Assembly (NCBI GenBank): GCA_964036275.1
Contig: OZ038435.1
Location: 31,663,521 to 31,727,520 of the forward strand
Direction: 5' to 3'
DNA from: Litoditis marina
Taxonomy: Eukaryota > Nematoda > Chromadorea > Rhabditida > Rhabditidae
DNA length: 64,000 bases
The translations under genes were made by a program, and so were the position numbers. Positions 23,503 through 35,300 of the stretch are shown here, piece by piece (position 1 is the stretch's first letter; each line of letters starts with the position of its first letter). Under the pieces are notes generated by a model, which saw only the letters and a list, made by a program, of their open reading frames with translations, ran no database searches and was not told where the DNA came from.

Positions 23503-24424
23503 ACCATTTATATGGAGACTCCTACAGTAACTTTACAAACTTTCCGGAGGCTGTTGTGAAGCTGAAAATGTAGTTCATGGAAAATACTCTCGTATATCTC
23601 TACCTGAGGCTGGGTTCAGACTACGTGCACCCAGATGCAGCGGCTTTTCAACTCGGGGGCGCGCCTGCTAAAATCATGATTATCGACTGAGCCGCTGCAC
23701 CCAGGTGCAGAAACTCGTGCACCCAGGTGCATTTGGAAGGTTCATACTTATTCTGCCTCGGCCGCTCACATTTGCCGCCGGATTGGGCGGCTTTTGCATC
23801 CAACTCAACTACATACGGCAACTGAACTACGGCTGTCACGTAACTTGGCGCCACTCCAAACATCCTCTGCGTGTCTAACCTAGATGAAAATCGAGTAGAA
23901 TTACAAAAATAGAGCATTTATAGTTGTTATTTTTAAGAAAGATTAGTATATAACGAGCTATCTCATTTTTTCCTATTATTTGAACATTCAATTCTGCCCC
24001 CTTTAATGCTGGAATTACCTTGTGATCCCAATTGTGAAGAATTAATAAAGATGAATAATTTAAAACAAATGGAAAATTTGGAAAACTCGTAAAAAAGCCT
24101 CAAAGTAGGTTCATACTTTTATCAAAAAAAACCCAGCGGCTTTGAGCCTCCAAATCCAGATGCAGCGGCTTTTTTCAGGAAGGCAGCCTTTGCTATTTTT
24201 TTGCCGCTGCATCTGGATGCAGAGGCTCGAGTTGGAGGCGCGTAGTCTGAACGTAGCCTCAGGCTACGCGCCTCCAACAAGGAGAATGAGGTACGAAAAT
24301 CCTCAACTTCTACGATCAAAAGTAAGTGGGCAAAACGGCTTGGAAGTTTCGAAATCTTTCGAAAAGTTTCAAAAAAAAGTTTCAAAAAAAAATCGAAATA
24401 CTGTAGAAGTCTCAGTAGGAATGG
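23503..24424. mobile_element. MITE of the cattcctact family split by a second insertion
   Basis: Outer arms (ggagactcctacagtaactt at the left; gaagtctcagtaggaatgg at the right) match the intact copies at 8450 and 47989. The middle of the family consensus, between tacctga and gagaatgagg, is interrupted by a 660-bp segment at 23603-24262. The two parts of the outer element are otherwise collinear with the intact copies. Confidence 0.75.
23603..24262. mobile_element. 660-bp inserted element with 23-bp inverted termini
   Basis: The left end cctgaggctgggttcagact and right end agtctgaacgtagcctcagg are near-perfect inverted repeats (about 20 of 23). CTA flanks both sides, a possible 3-bp target duplication. 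Inside are repeated GC-rich phrases around cccagatgcagcggctttt and cacccaggtgcag in both orientations. A fragment resembling the ttcaattctgccccctttaa terminus also lies inside, near 23990. No transposase. Confidence 0.7.
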
Positions 24425-24444
24425 AAAACTAGTTTAGGTACCCC

Positions 24445-24822
24445 GGGGTACCTAAACATAACGTTGCGCACGCCGAAACAGGTTAAAACATGTGAACCGT
24501 ATGCAAATTAAGATCGTTAGTTTGAAATAAAATGTGTATATATCGGTTTCTCTTGAGCAGCTCTTATATTAACTTTCCTTTCTGCTCTTCTTTAAGCAAC
24601 GAGGTTACAAACGAAACTGGAAACTGTGTTTCGCTGCTCAAAAATACCCAAATGATTGATTTTGAAGAAGGCAGCAAACACAGAACAGAAAGGAAAGTTC
24701 ATTTTAAAAATAATAATCAATATATACCCCACTGAATTTGAGTTAACACACCTGATCAGCGGTACACGCCTGACGCACTTGTCTTATCTATCTTAGCGCG
24801 CGCAACATCACGTTTAGGTACC
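24445..24822. mobile_element. 378-bp MITE with tttaggtacc termini
   Basis: It opens ggtacctaaacataacgttg then cgcacgc and closes gcgcgcgcaacatcacgttt then aggtacc, an inverted terminal repeat of about 27 bp with small differences. The left end abuts a second, oppositely oriented tttaggtacccc at 24433, making a perfect 24-bp palindrome. A related single end is at 9855-9945. Confidence 0.75.
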
Positions 24823-26195
24823 ACACAATCTCAATTAACATTATGTTCACCTCTAGGAATAGACTGAATACAAGGATGCTGTGGTCCCACTTTTCACAGC
24901 TTTAACTACTCCACTATTAGAAAATTTTAAGATAAAAACCACACGTGTTAAATAGACACATCGAAAAAACTAACCTGGACATAGGACTTCATTAGCAGCA
25001 TTTATTATGACGTCACATGGATATGTCGTCAAGTTACCAATACGCAACGCATGCAGAACCATTGGTCATGTAGTTGAAGTTTATCACAAAGATTCTGAAG
25101 ATAAATGCTATTATTTCACGTCCGGCAGACAGTTTGTAAACAACGAAATGTGTCTATAAAACCACAAAAAAGGATCCATTAAAAACATATCAGAAATTTT
25201 TTATGCTTTTGGTAAATCAGACTAGTGTTGACGGTGCGGACTTGCAGTTATTAATTTATACCTGAACACTTCACGTTAAGAAACAAAGAGGGCTATGCCA
25301 ATAATTGAAGTTTGCTCGTTTCCTGAAGTAAGCACTCACCGCAAGAACATTCGACAGAATCGGCTGAATAGTAGGAGAAAATAACGTGGTTTATGCACGT
25401 CGAGTGTGTTGAGAAGTATGTTTCATTACTGAGTGCAACAAGTTTTTCTCGATTGTACTATCTCAACTGCGCCTATATTTTGCTCATGGGACCATTAACC
25501 CAGCTACCTTGTTGCAGTTTTGAAGGGTTCTCAGTAAATAATGTGTTAGAAGCCCCGACTCGAGTATTATTTATATGACCCTTTATGATATCTGAATGGA
25601 ATAAGGTCATGATTTATTTGCCCAGTCATGAGTGATTGAAAGAACTAGAATAAATTTTTTTGCTAATTAGAAAATGACATTATTCATTGAGTTTAGACTT
25701 ATACCGTTTCTGTTAGTATAATATTGCCGCTCAACGAAAACGCTTACAGTCACTTTTTCAAATAAACACCAGTAACCAGACACATATACTGGGTAATCAA
25801 ATACAAAATAATAGGGATAGAAAATAGAAAACCGTCTTGGAATAATGGACAAAGATGTTATACCATTCCTAAGGAGACCCTAACAATACACATTTTCGAC
25901 TATTTTCCGAGCAAACTTCAACGTTGTGGGAAATGTTTTCGGTACCTCGTTGTACTAGGAACTAGGTAACCGGAACTGAGTATGAACATTGGTAACCTTT
26001 CCGATTAACAACAAACGCTTTTTTTTTTTGAAATAATACTTCAGAAGTCGCAGTAGAAATAAACAGTACTATATTTCCGTGATTGTAAACGAAAAACTGC
26101 GTGTAGAGCACCGCAAACAAACGTGTCCACGTACTCAGCTCGAACACAACAACAACAAAAGCAAACGAGGAGAGACAGTCACTCACAACTCTCAA
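24823..26195. other. Intergenic, no gene seen
   Basis: AT-rich. One very short exon-like piece with flanking ttcag and gtgagt lies on the minus strand near 25340-25365 but could not be linked to other exons. Otherwise nothing. Confidence 0.4.
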
Positions 26196-27177
26196 ATGGA
26201 CATTCGACGTCTCGTTCTTATCCTTTCTTTCATTTATCGAATACGTGAGTTCAGTTTTATGTTAACTTCAACACAACTGACAACCAGCATTAATTACATT
26301 TTCAGCAGGGCCTAGGGCCGAATACCACCTATACTCCCACTACTTCCAAAAATGTCCCTTGATACGTACAAATATAGTCACCATTCTCCCCATAAAGACA
26401 GCAAAAGGTTCGATTGATTAAGCGATGCGAGGCGAGCGGTCGTTGATCAGTTGCCAGCAGTTGATAGTGTGTGTAGATCAACGATACGCAGACTGGTTGG
26501 CACCTCGCCAAATCCCGCCCCATACAAAATCGAATGGTACGGTGTTCGCAACGGTTTGACTAATTCTATATAAATTATACTCATAACCTAATATATAACT
26601 TCAACAAAAGCTCAACATGCTCCAGAATGTGGCTGCTATCCGACCGGCAGTCGTTGTGTGCCGGACCGCCCGTTTCAAACTACCGTAACCTGGAAGTCTT
26701 GTCAGGAGTACTGTAACAAGTGCAGAGGATATAGTCTGGGTGACTGCAAAAAAGTGTTCACCAAGCTCTGTGATGGCAAATATCAATGTCGGTGAGTGGC
26801 TTTTGATGTTTTAGTCGAAATATCAATAATTGACCTCACACTAAGGTTTCATTGTTCCATAAATTTAACACTATGGTTGTGAAAATCCAGTTTTTATTTT
26901 TTTGTAAAAACCCAAGTTTGTTTTTGAGTTCAGAGCAAAACGGCGTTCTAGATTTAAAAACAAACTGGTTTCACTATTTCGAGCGCTCAGAGCTCAAGTT
27001 TTTGACGCTATGATTTCTTTGAATATTCCTGTTTGCATGTCCATGTTCCGCTGTTGATGAATCTCGGTATGTTGTAGAATGTTGTTACAAATAACTTTTT
27101 GTTTCAGTTGCTCCGGCTCCTTCTTTCCTCGGAGTGTTCTGCCGTTAGACGTATCCACATGTCAACTCGGAGTTTGA
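26196..27177 (+). CDS. Macin-like (theromacin/hydramacin type) cysteine-rich secreted peptide
   Basis: Four exons keep phase: 26196-26244, 26306-26365, 26626-26791 and 27108-27177, giving 114 residues; AATAAA follows at 27181. The N-terminus (MDIRRLVLILSFIYRI, then PGPRA) is a signal peptide with a plausible cut after PRA. The remainder has 12 cysteines. Its core, CGCYPTGSRC, then TVTWKSCQEYCNKC, then GDCKK, KLCDGKYQCRC and a late TCQLGV, follows the macin pattern: aromatic-x-x-SRC, T-x-x-W-K-S/D-C-x-x-x-C, G-x-C, then QCRC. Macins of leeches, Hydra and molluscs are secreted antimicrobial peptides with knottin-like disulfides; the same role is inferred here, not shown. The second exon is less certain; dropping it also keeps the frame. 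The third intron-exon boundary region carries a MITE upstream. Confidence 0.75.
26380..26558. mobile_element. About 180-bp repeat in an intron of the macin-like gene
   Basis: Nearly the same sequence occurs at 41658-41835: cccataaagacagca, ggttcgattgatt, gcgagcggtcgttgat, gatacgcagactgg and cgccaaatcccgcccc in order. Inverted or weaker relatives lie near 29885-30000 and 6190-6300. No strong terminal inverted repeat is evident, so the mechanism is unclear. Confidence 0.75.
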
Positions 27178-27189
27178 TTGAATAAATAC

Positions 27190-28150
27190 TATTACTCTGG
27201 ATTAAATTTACCTTTGACCGCTAATTAGCCTTAATGAGATCATATTCTTCAATAACATGCATAGCTATTTCTCTGATCTCCGATCGTAATCTGTTTAATA
27301 TGTTACAATATCTGGCAGTGACAAGAGTTATATATTCTAAACAGCATACTACATGTATCTTTATTGACTTTTCTCTCCTTTGAGAAAATAATTAAACGTC
27401 CCTCTAAAGCTCCTATAGCTCGCTCTGTGACGCTGTTTACTAACACCAATCGGCCGTGAGCGACATCGCGTGCGTCAACGCGACGTCCATTTCCAATTGC
27501 GGGCCGCCGCGCGGCGGCCCCCGGCTCTAGAATGTTCGCAAATCTCAGAGATGGCGCATACATAACACTGGTCGACGAACCTCTTTAGTACACGTCGCTT
27601 TCTCATAAATTCCAGAAAGGTCATTTATTTTTCGTGAATAAACCGTAAACTTCTATTCTCTCTAGGATAGGACAGTTCTTTCTCTTATTTTCTTTAAATT
27701 TATCGGATTGTAATTGACCGTGAAATGAATGATAACAGCTATTTTTTTACAAAAAGATTCTTAATATAGCTCGATTCTTTGTTGTTCATACTGTATCTGC
27801 ACTATATCTGATAAATGTTCAATTTTATTTCTTAGTAAATATCACAAAGTAGTAATGGGACATACTTGTTGGGAACAAAACTCAGCGTTTTTCTAGGATT
27901 CCGATATCAGTGATGTCTAGAGTATGGACTTGACTGACCTTCTCGAATCAGTTGTTTTCCGAAATTAATGATCTCTCGAAACACCCCCTTTAAAGATAAG
28001 GTAGTAAAGTGATAGAATTGGTGAGCTCTCCTTGATCTGCCGTAGAGACGTCTCAACAAGAGATCATGTTTGAACTGACCCATCTGGTCATGGTGTGACC
28101 CAGGTAATACTCACTTACATTATGATTTAGGTATACACAGGGAGTTGGAA
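27190..28150. other. Intergenic, with a GC palindrome
   Basis: No gene found. A perfect 20-base palindrome, gggccgccgcgcggcggccc, lies at 27501-27520 in otherwise AT-rich DNA, inside a short GC-rich patch (about 27440-27560). Confidence 0.5.
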
Positions 28151-28433
28151 ACTATCTGGCCATAATGTGAGCAGGTTGGGCCCACAGTTTGCATGGCAGA
28201 AAGTACGTGTACTGAGCCTTGCTTATTTCCGAGGGTCAATTATAAGAAAAGCTGTGTTGCACACCCAAGTAGTTATCTTGTTATCGAGATACAGCCTCTC
28301 GGAGGATAGCCGTTGTCTTCCTAGAAGACTCTTTTCCTCCAACTCCCAGCGCCCTTTTGACGCCAACAACACCTTCAAACAACACGCAGTGATACGGGAG
28401 AAAAATAAAGCTTGTATTGTATTGTATTGTATT
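28150..28433 (+). mobile_element. Probable non-autonomous RTE-type element or RTE 3' end
   Basis: The stretch ends with aataaagcttgtattgtatt, continuing as four ATTGT-type units at 28413-28433. This is the same kind of tail as the RTE fragment ending at 7715. No RT sequence precedes it. The 5' limit is a guess. Confidence 0.5.
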
Positions 28434-30089
28434 GAGATGGTAAAGTCCTCATCTTGTTCATGTGTACTGCTACAGTATGCATTCAAATTGAGAAAAAAAT
28501 CGCCCCGGGGGCGGGAAATCAGAAACAGTGAATGTTGTTCTGCTTTGATGTGTTTGTACTGTTTGTACTGTTTGTAGTTTAATCCCATTGCTTGTCGCTT
28601 CCATTTCTGTCGCGCATAAAAGAACTCGAACTACAACTTAGATGTTGGTAAACCCCTCTACAACACACCAAATGTACCAATCTTTGTTTACTCTGTATTA
28701 CTCCCCCTTGATACTAACTTTGTCTTTTATTAGTAGGCATCCCCCGCCCTAGCACGAGGGGGAGTTTGTTTTGCCTGCAAACGTTGTTGTTTATACGTTG
28801 TTTTGAGTCTTCCCGTTTTCTGGTCCCATTATTTGATGATAGTTGGCTGCAGCTGTTATTCCGTATTTCATGATCAACAAGATTACGGTAGAATTGTATA
28901 TAGTTCTCATCATGCCCAATGAGAATTTAACAGCTTGCCAATTAAAGTTATAGGCTACAATTTCTTTCGAATTACCAATTCTTTTGGTAGCGTCTCAACG
29001 ACTAAGTGTGCAGGTCAGAGAGACGCAATGTCTGCGGGCTCATTGGCCTGCATGCTCTCTCGCCTTTGCAGTTTTCTATACGTGATAGATTGGCGAAATA
29101 TTTTTCGACGGTTTTTCTGCCTGTTTTGGCACGCTACCGATAGCTCCATCTTCTTTTTTGAAATTCTGAGTTGGGAAGACACCACGTTCGAAAGAAACGT
29201 CATGAATACCTACGTCGAGTTTGGGATTTCTGCTAACCCCTGGATATTCTCACTAAACCTTCTTTGGAGTTTTCTTAGGACAATAAATTCTTGTGAAACA
29301 CTAATGCTACCTTAGTGTCGTACTGAAGAGAGCTGACGACATTGATCCGGCCTTAAACTTTCTGAATAGCGGTTTCTTACGTGGTTTGGTAGCGATCATA
29401 CACTTCAAAGAAAAAAAATAACAATCTCCCCTGCGATTAGGAGTTGAGAGAATGTAGATGTGCACACGTCGACACATTGGTGTTTCGTGAGCTCCACGTA
29501 GATCAGAGGATAACGTTTATTAACTGTCTTAGTGAAAGTAATATTTGAATCTAGTCCTCGAAACGATTCGAACCGGGCTGTAGCAAATTGTGAAACCAGA
29601 TATTCGGTCTTCTCGAAAAATGATTATGTTTTCACCATTCACGTTGCCCCCTCGAATGATTATAGAACTCTACGAATGCAGTATCAACACCAATGTTTAT
29701 CCTATTTCCATGCTGCCAATGTGTTTTCAGTACATTCACTCAGCCATTCCTAGATAACACGTATAAAGAAACCATAAAACAAAATATAACAATATCACGA
29801 GGGCCGGGTCTTTCCCGTGAATCATAGGTTGTAACCCGTTTTAGGTTTGTCTCCTAGAAAACCATTGCCTAAGGCGGAGCGCTCTGCGCTTCTGCTCATC
29901 ATTGCTCTACACACTCTCTCACCTTCTGGCGGTTAACGAACAATTGATCGCTACGCATTGCATTATCGACTGCGTCGTTTGCTGTCTTTGTTTAGGAAAT
30001 GAAGACTATACATATACAGTTCTGTTTATCGTAAAATCTGAGGTCGTAAACCCGAATATCCCGGCTATCAGATCCCAACCTACTAGGGT

Positions 30090-30310
30090 TGTTAAAAACG
30101 AACTCGAAACTCGACTCGACTCGAAAAAACTCGCAAATTTTCGAGTCGGGTCGAACTCGAAACTCGAAAACTCGAAATTTCCCAAAACTCGAAAACTCGA
30201 AAACTCGAAATTTCCCAAAACTCGAAAACTCGAAAACTCGAAATGTTCCAAAACTCGAAAACTCGAAATTTCCCAAAACTCGAAAACTCGAAAACTCGAA
30301 ATTTTGAACT
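30090..30310. repeat. ctcgaaaa minisatellite
   Basis: Tandem aactcgaaaactcgaaa blocks are separated by tttcccaaa, giving an irregular unit of about 26-33 bp, with about five blocks. The array abuts the MITE end attaaaggggggcagaattg at 30313. The long frames on both strands are products of the repeat and are not genes. Confidence 0.9.
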
Positions 30311-31539
30311 CGATTAAAGGGGGGCAGAATTGAATGTTCAAATAATAGAGAAAATTGAGACAAGTCGGTCTATACCAATATCTTTTTTAGATTATAACTA
30401 TTAAGTTCTATTTTTATTATTTAGTTAAATCTACCCCTAGGTCAGACACGCAGAGGGAGGCTTGGAGTATTGCCAAACTGGCGACCGTTGTAGTTTGGTC
30501 TCATACATACCATAGACACACATTTTTCAACATATGAACATTATGTAATTATCACTGCCGGAAAAGTTTACATCTATAAAAGTTACTTTTACATGGACAA
30601 CATATACAATTTATATAAAATATCGACTTTATACATTTCATTGTCTAAAACCAACAAAACTGAGAGAGTATTTCAAAACAACAAGTATAATTCCATGAAA
30701 CAGTCACTCGGGGGTATCATATCCATCGTTTCGAAATGAGATAAAATGAACAATTATATTTACAGAAGAGCATGAACAAAAAAGTGTGTTTTTCTTATAT
30801 TCAAATTCCGCTACAAGTATATACAATATTTACAATACAAAATTAGAATAGTAGGTTTCTCGAGGACCGTACAAAGCCAAATAAATCTATGAATAAATTC
30901 AAACTTGTATACGTTTTATTTTACAATAATGAGGGAATATACCAAATTCGAAAAAATCCAACGATTGTCGCCAGCCGTAGAACATGGCACACAGTAACTC
31001 GAGAATGAGATGAGCTCTCCTCCAGTGGCTCAGATAATCGAATCCTAGAATACATAAGCTCTCCATATAATATTATTACTTATTTGACACGGCGTGTAAC
31101 AGTGCCACGTGACGCGACAACGCAAAAACATCGTTCAGACAGGGTAAATTTTCGACCCCGTACCTCAAAAATACATTGCTACGGGAGAGAAAACCACCCA
31201 GGGGATATTGTACCGTTGGGGGATAACGCCACAAAGGCTAGGATCAATTTTTCAATACAGAACGAAAACCATTGCTTCAGAACAAAAATGAACCTTTCTA
31301 TACTTCACGCTAGTATCACCCCAATAGTACAATTACTAGAGTAGAGACAACCTGGATGATTAATTCCAAATTCCAATAAAGGAATATTCCCAATATAATG
31401 GGTTCCCAATATTAGCTAATCAATGGATTTCGTACTCAGATGTAACATACGGTTATCATAACGAACTACGAACGGTTAGGGTCAGATAAAGAAATTGCCG
31501 CTGAAGACAGGTTTATCGAACAAAGGTGAATTCTATATG

Positions 31540-31790
31540 TAACCGGGTTTTTTGGTAACCTAACCGGTTTTTTGGTAACCTTTTTTCCGGTTACCTCGAT
31601 AGGTAACCGGTCGGTAACCGAAAATGAAAAACCGGTTACCTGTTTTTCCAACGCAAAATGTGGTTTTTACCGTTAGTTTGTACGGTAACCGGATTCCAGT
31701 TTTAGGTTACCCACCGGTTACCTGTGAGGTAACCTAAAAAAAGGGTTACCAAAAACCGGTTAGGTTACCTAAAAACCCGGTTAGTTGTAG
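31540..31790. repeat. Palindromic ggtaaccggt repeats
   Basis: About a dozen copies of ggtaacc/accggtt in both orientations occur within 250 bp, many in the form taaccggttttttggtaacc. Because the unit is close to self-complementary, the whole stretch can fold back on itself. Confidence 0.85.
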
Positions 31791-32187
31791 AATTGGCCTC
31801 GAACAAATGAGCTCAGTATTGGTGCTAGCCGATAGTCCGTACATCGAAACATAATAGTCAAAACCATTCAATTATTCATGAACTCCCATACTATTCAAGC
31901 TAATTATATTTCAATCATGAACCATACTATTCGAAATTCAAAAGAAACCTGTTTCTTTCACCAAAAAATTATTGCATAGATTTTTTTTTGAAAACGGGGT
32001 TATTTTCGCGGACTAGTCACATTAAATCGGCGGTTTTGTTGACTGCATTGCTCAGTTTCCGGAGGAAATTATGAAAAATACATCGAATTCCTCTTTTGGA
32101 CGTACTACGGAAATGGATAAACTTTGGTTTTGAAAAAAAGAATCAGAAATCAGAAATAAAGAAGACATGCATGCATTTCAAACTAAC

Positions 32188-32364
32188 CTGAGAGGATAAT
32201 AGAAGTGGGAAACAATATGCGTCGGCATCGATAACGAGATTAAACCCATACCAAATTCGTTCTCGTACAGGGCGAGGACGATCGTTTATAGGGCTGGAGC
32301 CTGAAAATAGCACTGAATTGGTAATTCTCAATAACTGTGAAAAACACAGAACGCCGACAATCAT
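32188..32364 (-). CDS. Possible first exon of an unrecognised gene
   Basis: An acceptor-like ttatctttttcttcag ends 15 bases before the ATG at 32364, as for a trans-spliced start. The frame is open for 59 codons to a donor (ctctcag|gttagt) and reads MIVGVLCFSQLL..., PRPVRERIWYGFNLVID..., CFPLLLSSQ. It could instead contain an intron ending at ttttcag before SSPINDRP. No downstream exon could be joined, and the family is not recognised. Confidence 0.3.
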
Positions 32365-35300
32365 GGAGCAACACCGGAACTGAAGAAAAAGATAACAAAA
32401 TGAGAGAATCCGAATAAACCTATCCGGAAATTACCGCCGAAAAAGGTGGAAATTTAAAATCAGCTGTTTTTTTTGTTAGACAGAACCAATTTTTCATTGT
32501 GCGCACAACTAGGTGAAGCTTTTACAGCGTACTTACACATGGAATATAAAGAAAACGTAAACAAATTCTGAAAATTGCAAGAAATACGGAATATTGTAAA
32601 AAAATTCGAAAAACAGTCAGCCACTGTCTGCCTCTGCCATATTTGCATTGGAGTGCGTTTATTCGCATTGGAGCGCGTGTCATGAAATGTTGGGTTGGAG
32701 CGCGTGTCATGGAATCGCACATTCGATTCTGTCCTCCTTTAACAACCCTAAAACCTACGTCTCCTCGGATATATACTATTTCTCTGCTCTTACATCCCGC
32801 CAGGTTGCGAGTATGGTGAAAGAGTGCACAAATAGAGAGACGCAGAGTTGGATGATGATGGGATATTCTAGCACACGTCTTCTGGCCCGGTAGCAATTCC
32901 TCGAAAAGCTCATGAGATACCTCATGAGCGATATCTCACGAATCTTCTCATGAGATTCTACTGATTGCGGTGCTACAACCTGAGGAGGTTAAAAGTAGCC
33001 CATGAGGTGTTCATGAGATTCTCATGAGAAACTTATATGAGTTGCTAACTAAGAATTGCTACACCACCTGATGACTGATCCTAACTCGAAACCTGATATA
33101 TTTCCGGTGTCCGACCCCAATGATCTGTTTCTATTTTCGCCCGGGTTTCAATGATACATTAGGGAGGGAGGCTATGTCGTTGAATCGGACCGTTTATCAT
33201 CTAAATTCCCCCTTTCTTTCTATCTTTAAAGAATTCCAAGGCTGCGACCAAAACAGTTCTCCGCCCGAAACCAACAGCAACTCCGCTTTTTATTGACCGA
33301 TCGGGAAACACCCCCCCCCCCCCACCCAAGGCAACAATTCTCGCGTTTTTCACGTACTGCTTTTTTCGCGTGGTCAGCACCTGTACTAGAAGTAAATTGA
33401 ATAGTCACGTACAGTTAGCATTCTAATGAGGAATCGTGCACCTTCTCATTGCGCGTTCTGAGTTCTGCTGTGTTCAACATGTCAACACAAACTAACTCTT
33501 GGAAAATGATAAAAATGGTAATTGTAATTTTTCTAACAATATGTTATAATTCCATGTGGTTGGATAGTTTCGTTGGAAACTGGTACTTCTTTCTGCTTAG
33601 GAAAATATTTTCCAAACATGTGAATTCTTGAAGAAAGCTAATACTCCCTCATACATGGTTCAGATTATCTTTCTTCGTTTTCAAAGTTACAAAATTCAAT
33701 AGTTGGTTATACCCCCTCCCCTGTTTATAAAACACATGCCTTCGAGACCACATTAAATGTGTTATTTCGGTCTCTTTCTTTGTTTCCCACTTTACACCTG
33801 GTCTGGCCGGGTTATAGCACGTGTTGCGCACGTGAATTTCCCGCCAGCCTTCTTTTCTTTTGAACAAATATCAAATTGGCGTTTAAAAGCGACTGGTTTG
33901 GTCATAAACGCGTATAACTTCGTCTTTAAATTTTACACAATTGTTTGGAGCATTGGTTAAATTAAATTTCTACAAAAAATATTTGTATACAAAAATACAA
34001 AAATACTAGCAGGTTTTTGTTGAAAGAGAATGAATAATGAGTGTATGTTGAGTTCATTCACGTGCTTTTCACGTGTCTCGGACGTGTATCCGTAGTTTCT
34101 TTCGCACGGGAAAGGCACGTGAAACACATGAATTGCGTGGTTCGCACGTCACTTGAACCAGCAGAGATCATTTGCGTCAAACTATTGGTCGAACTTGCTT
34201 CAAGATTCTCCTATAAATTGGACTTTAGTGTCTCTGATTATATCATTTGAATCAGCAATGAAACTGTAAATAGTTTCTAGCACTCTAATATTCTAGATCT
34301 AGAAACTGTAGATTTATTTCAAATGTTTGAAAATATGAACTGTTGGAAAATATTATTTCTCAGCTATACTTCCTGTTGTTCACAAGTCTATTTTGGGTTT
34401 GGTAATTGAGTAGTTGCTTGGTCTAGTAGGATATTGAAAGTTTATTGAAACGTAACTAAGTTTTAGTTGATATGAACAAGTTGTTTCAGTTTGTGGATAT
34501 ACTAACATGCAAAAAAACTTTTTCTCGACACCACATATTGTTTATTACAGTGGTTTACATGAAAAAATATTTATAACTCTCAGAGCGATAGCTTCAAAAC
34601 CATGATCACTTTGCCTAACATCTACCAGTTTTTGCGGAAACTATTTCCCGTATCTCAGATTAGGTTATCTATATTTCATGAAAAAAAACAAGAAGTCCTA
34701 TCAATCGCTCCACATTTAGATATTGAGGGGTAAAATGGCATATAAGATACATCAGTGCCTAGCTTCCACTAATTGTATAAACTTTGTTGGGCACCTCTAC
34801 CTTTTTACATTGCATTTGGCTCAACTCCCCCATTGATTAGCATACACAGAAGAACTCTCCATTGTACTCTGAAATTGCATCGCGATAAAACTAGAAACAC
34901 AGCATTTACGTTAGAAATTCACCGTTTTTGCCCATATGGGTTTGCCTATAAAAGAAAAGAGAACCTACCACCCACGAGCACTGTCACGGAAAAAGTGGTT
35001 CGAAATTTACGAACTTCTTCAATCTCTCAACCTCTGTAGTAATGTGATATCATCACTTGTTGACGTCTAGAAGGTGTTATGCTAGTGTTTTTGTGAAACT
35101 TTCACATCGTCAGAGATCGTCTAGTGGTCTTTGGGATCTTCCCTCGAGTATAAAAGACGAACTATCAAGACTAGAGAAAAGACAACATTTTGGTTTCTGC
35201 ATTGTTCTTCTAGTTCGAACATTCATCACTCCAATGTTTCTCGTGTGGTTTATGTGCACCCCTACAGGACATGGACTTAGGCGTACTGTAGTGTAACGAA

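Noticed and set aside
28935..29315. 126-codon plus-strand frame
   Set aside because: No recognised domain, no splice context and overlap with repeat-like gagagacgcaatg sequence.
30090..30310. CRISPR-like array
   Set aside because: The repeats are contiguous and low-complexity with no unique spacers, and the DNA is eukaryotic.
29902..30363. Long frames on both strands
   Set aside because: Translations of the ctcgaaaa satellite; open in several frames because the unit lacks stops.
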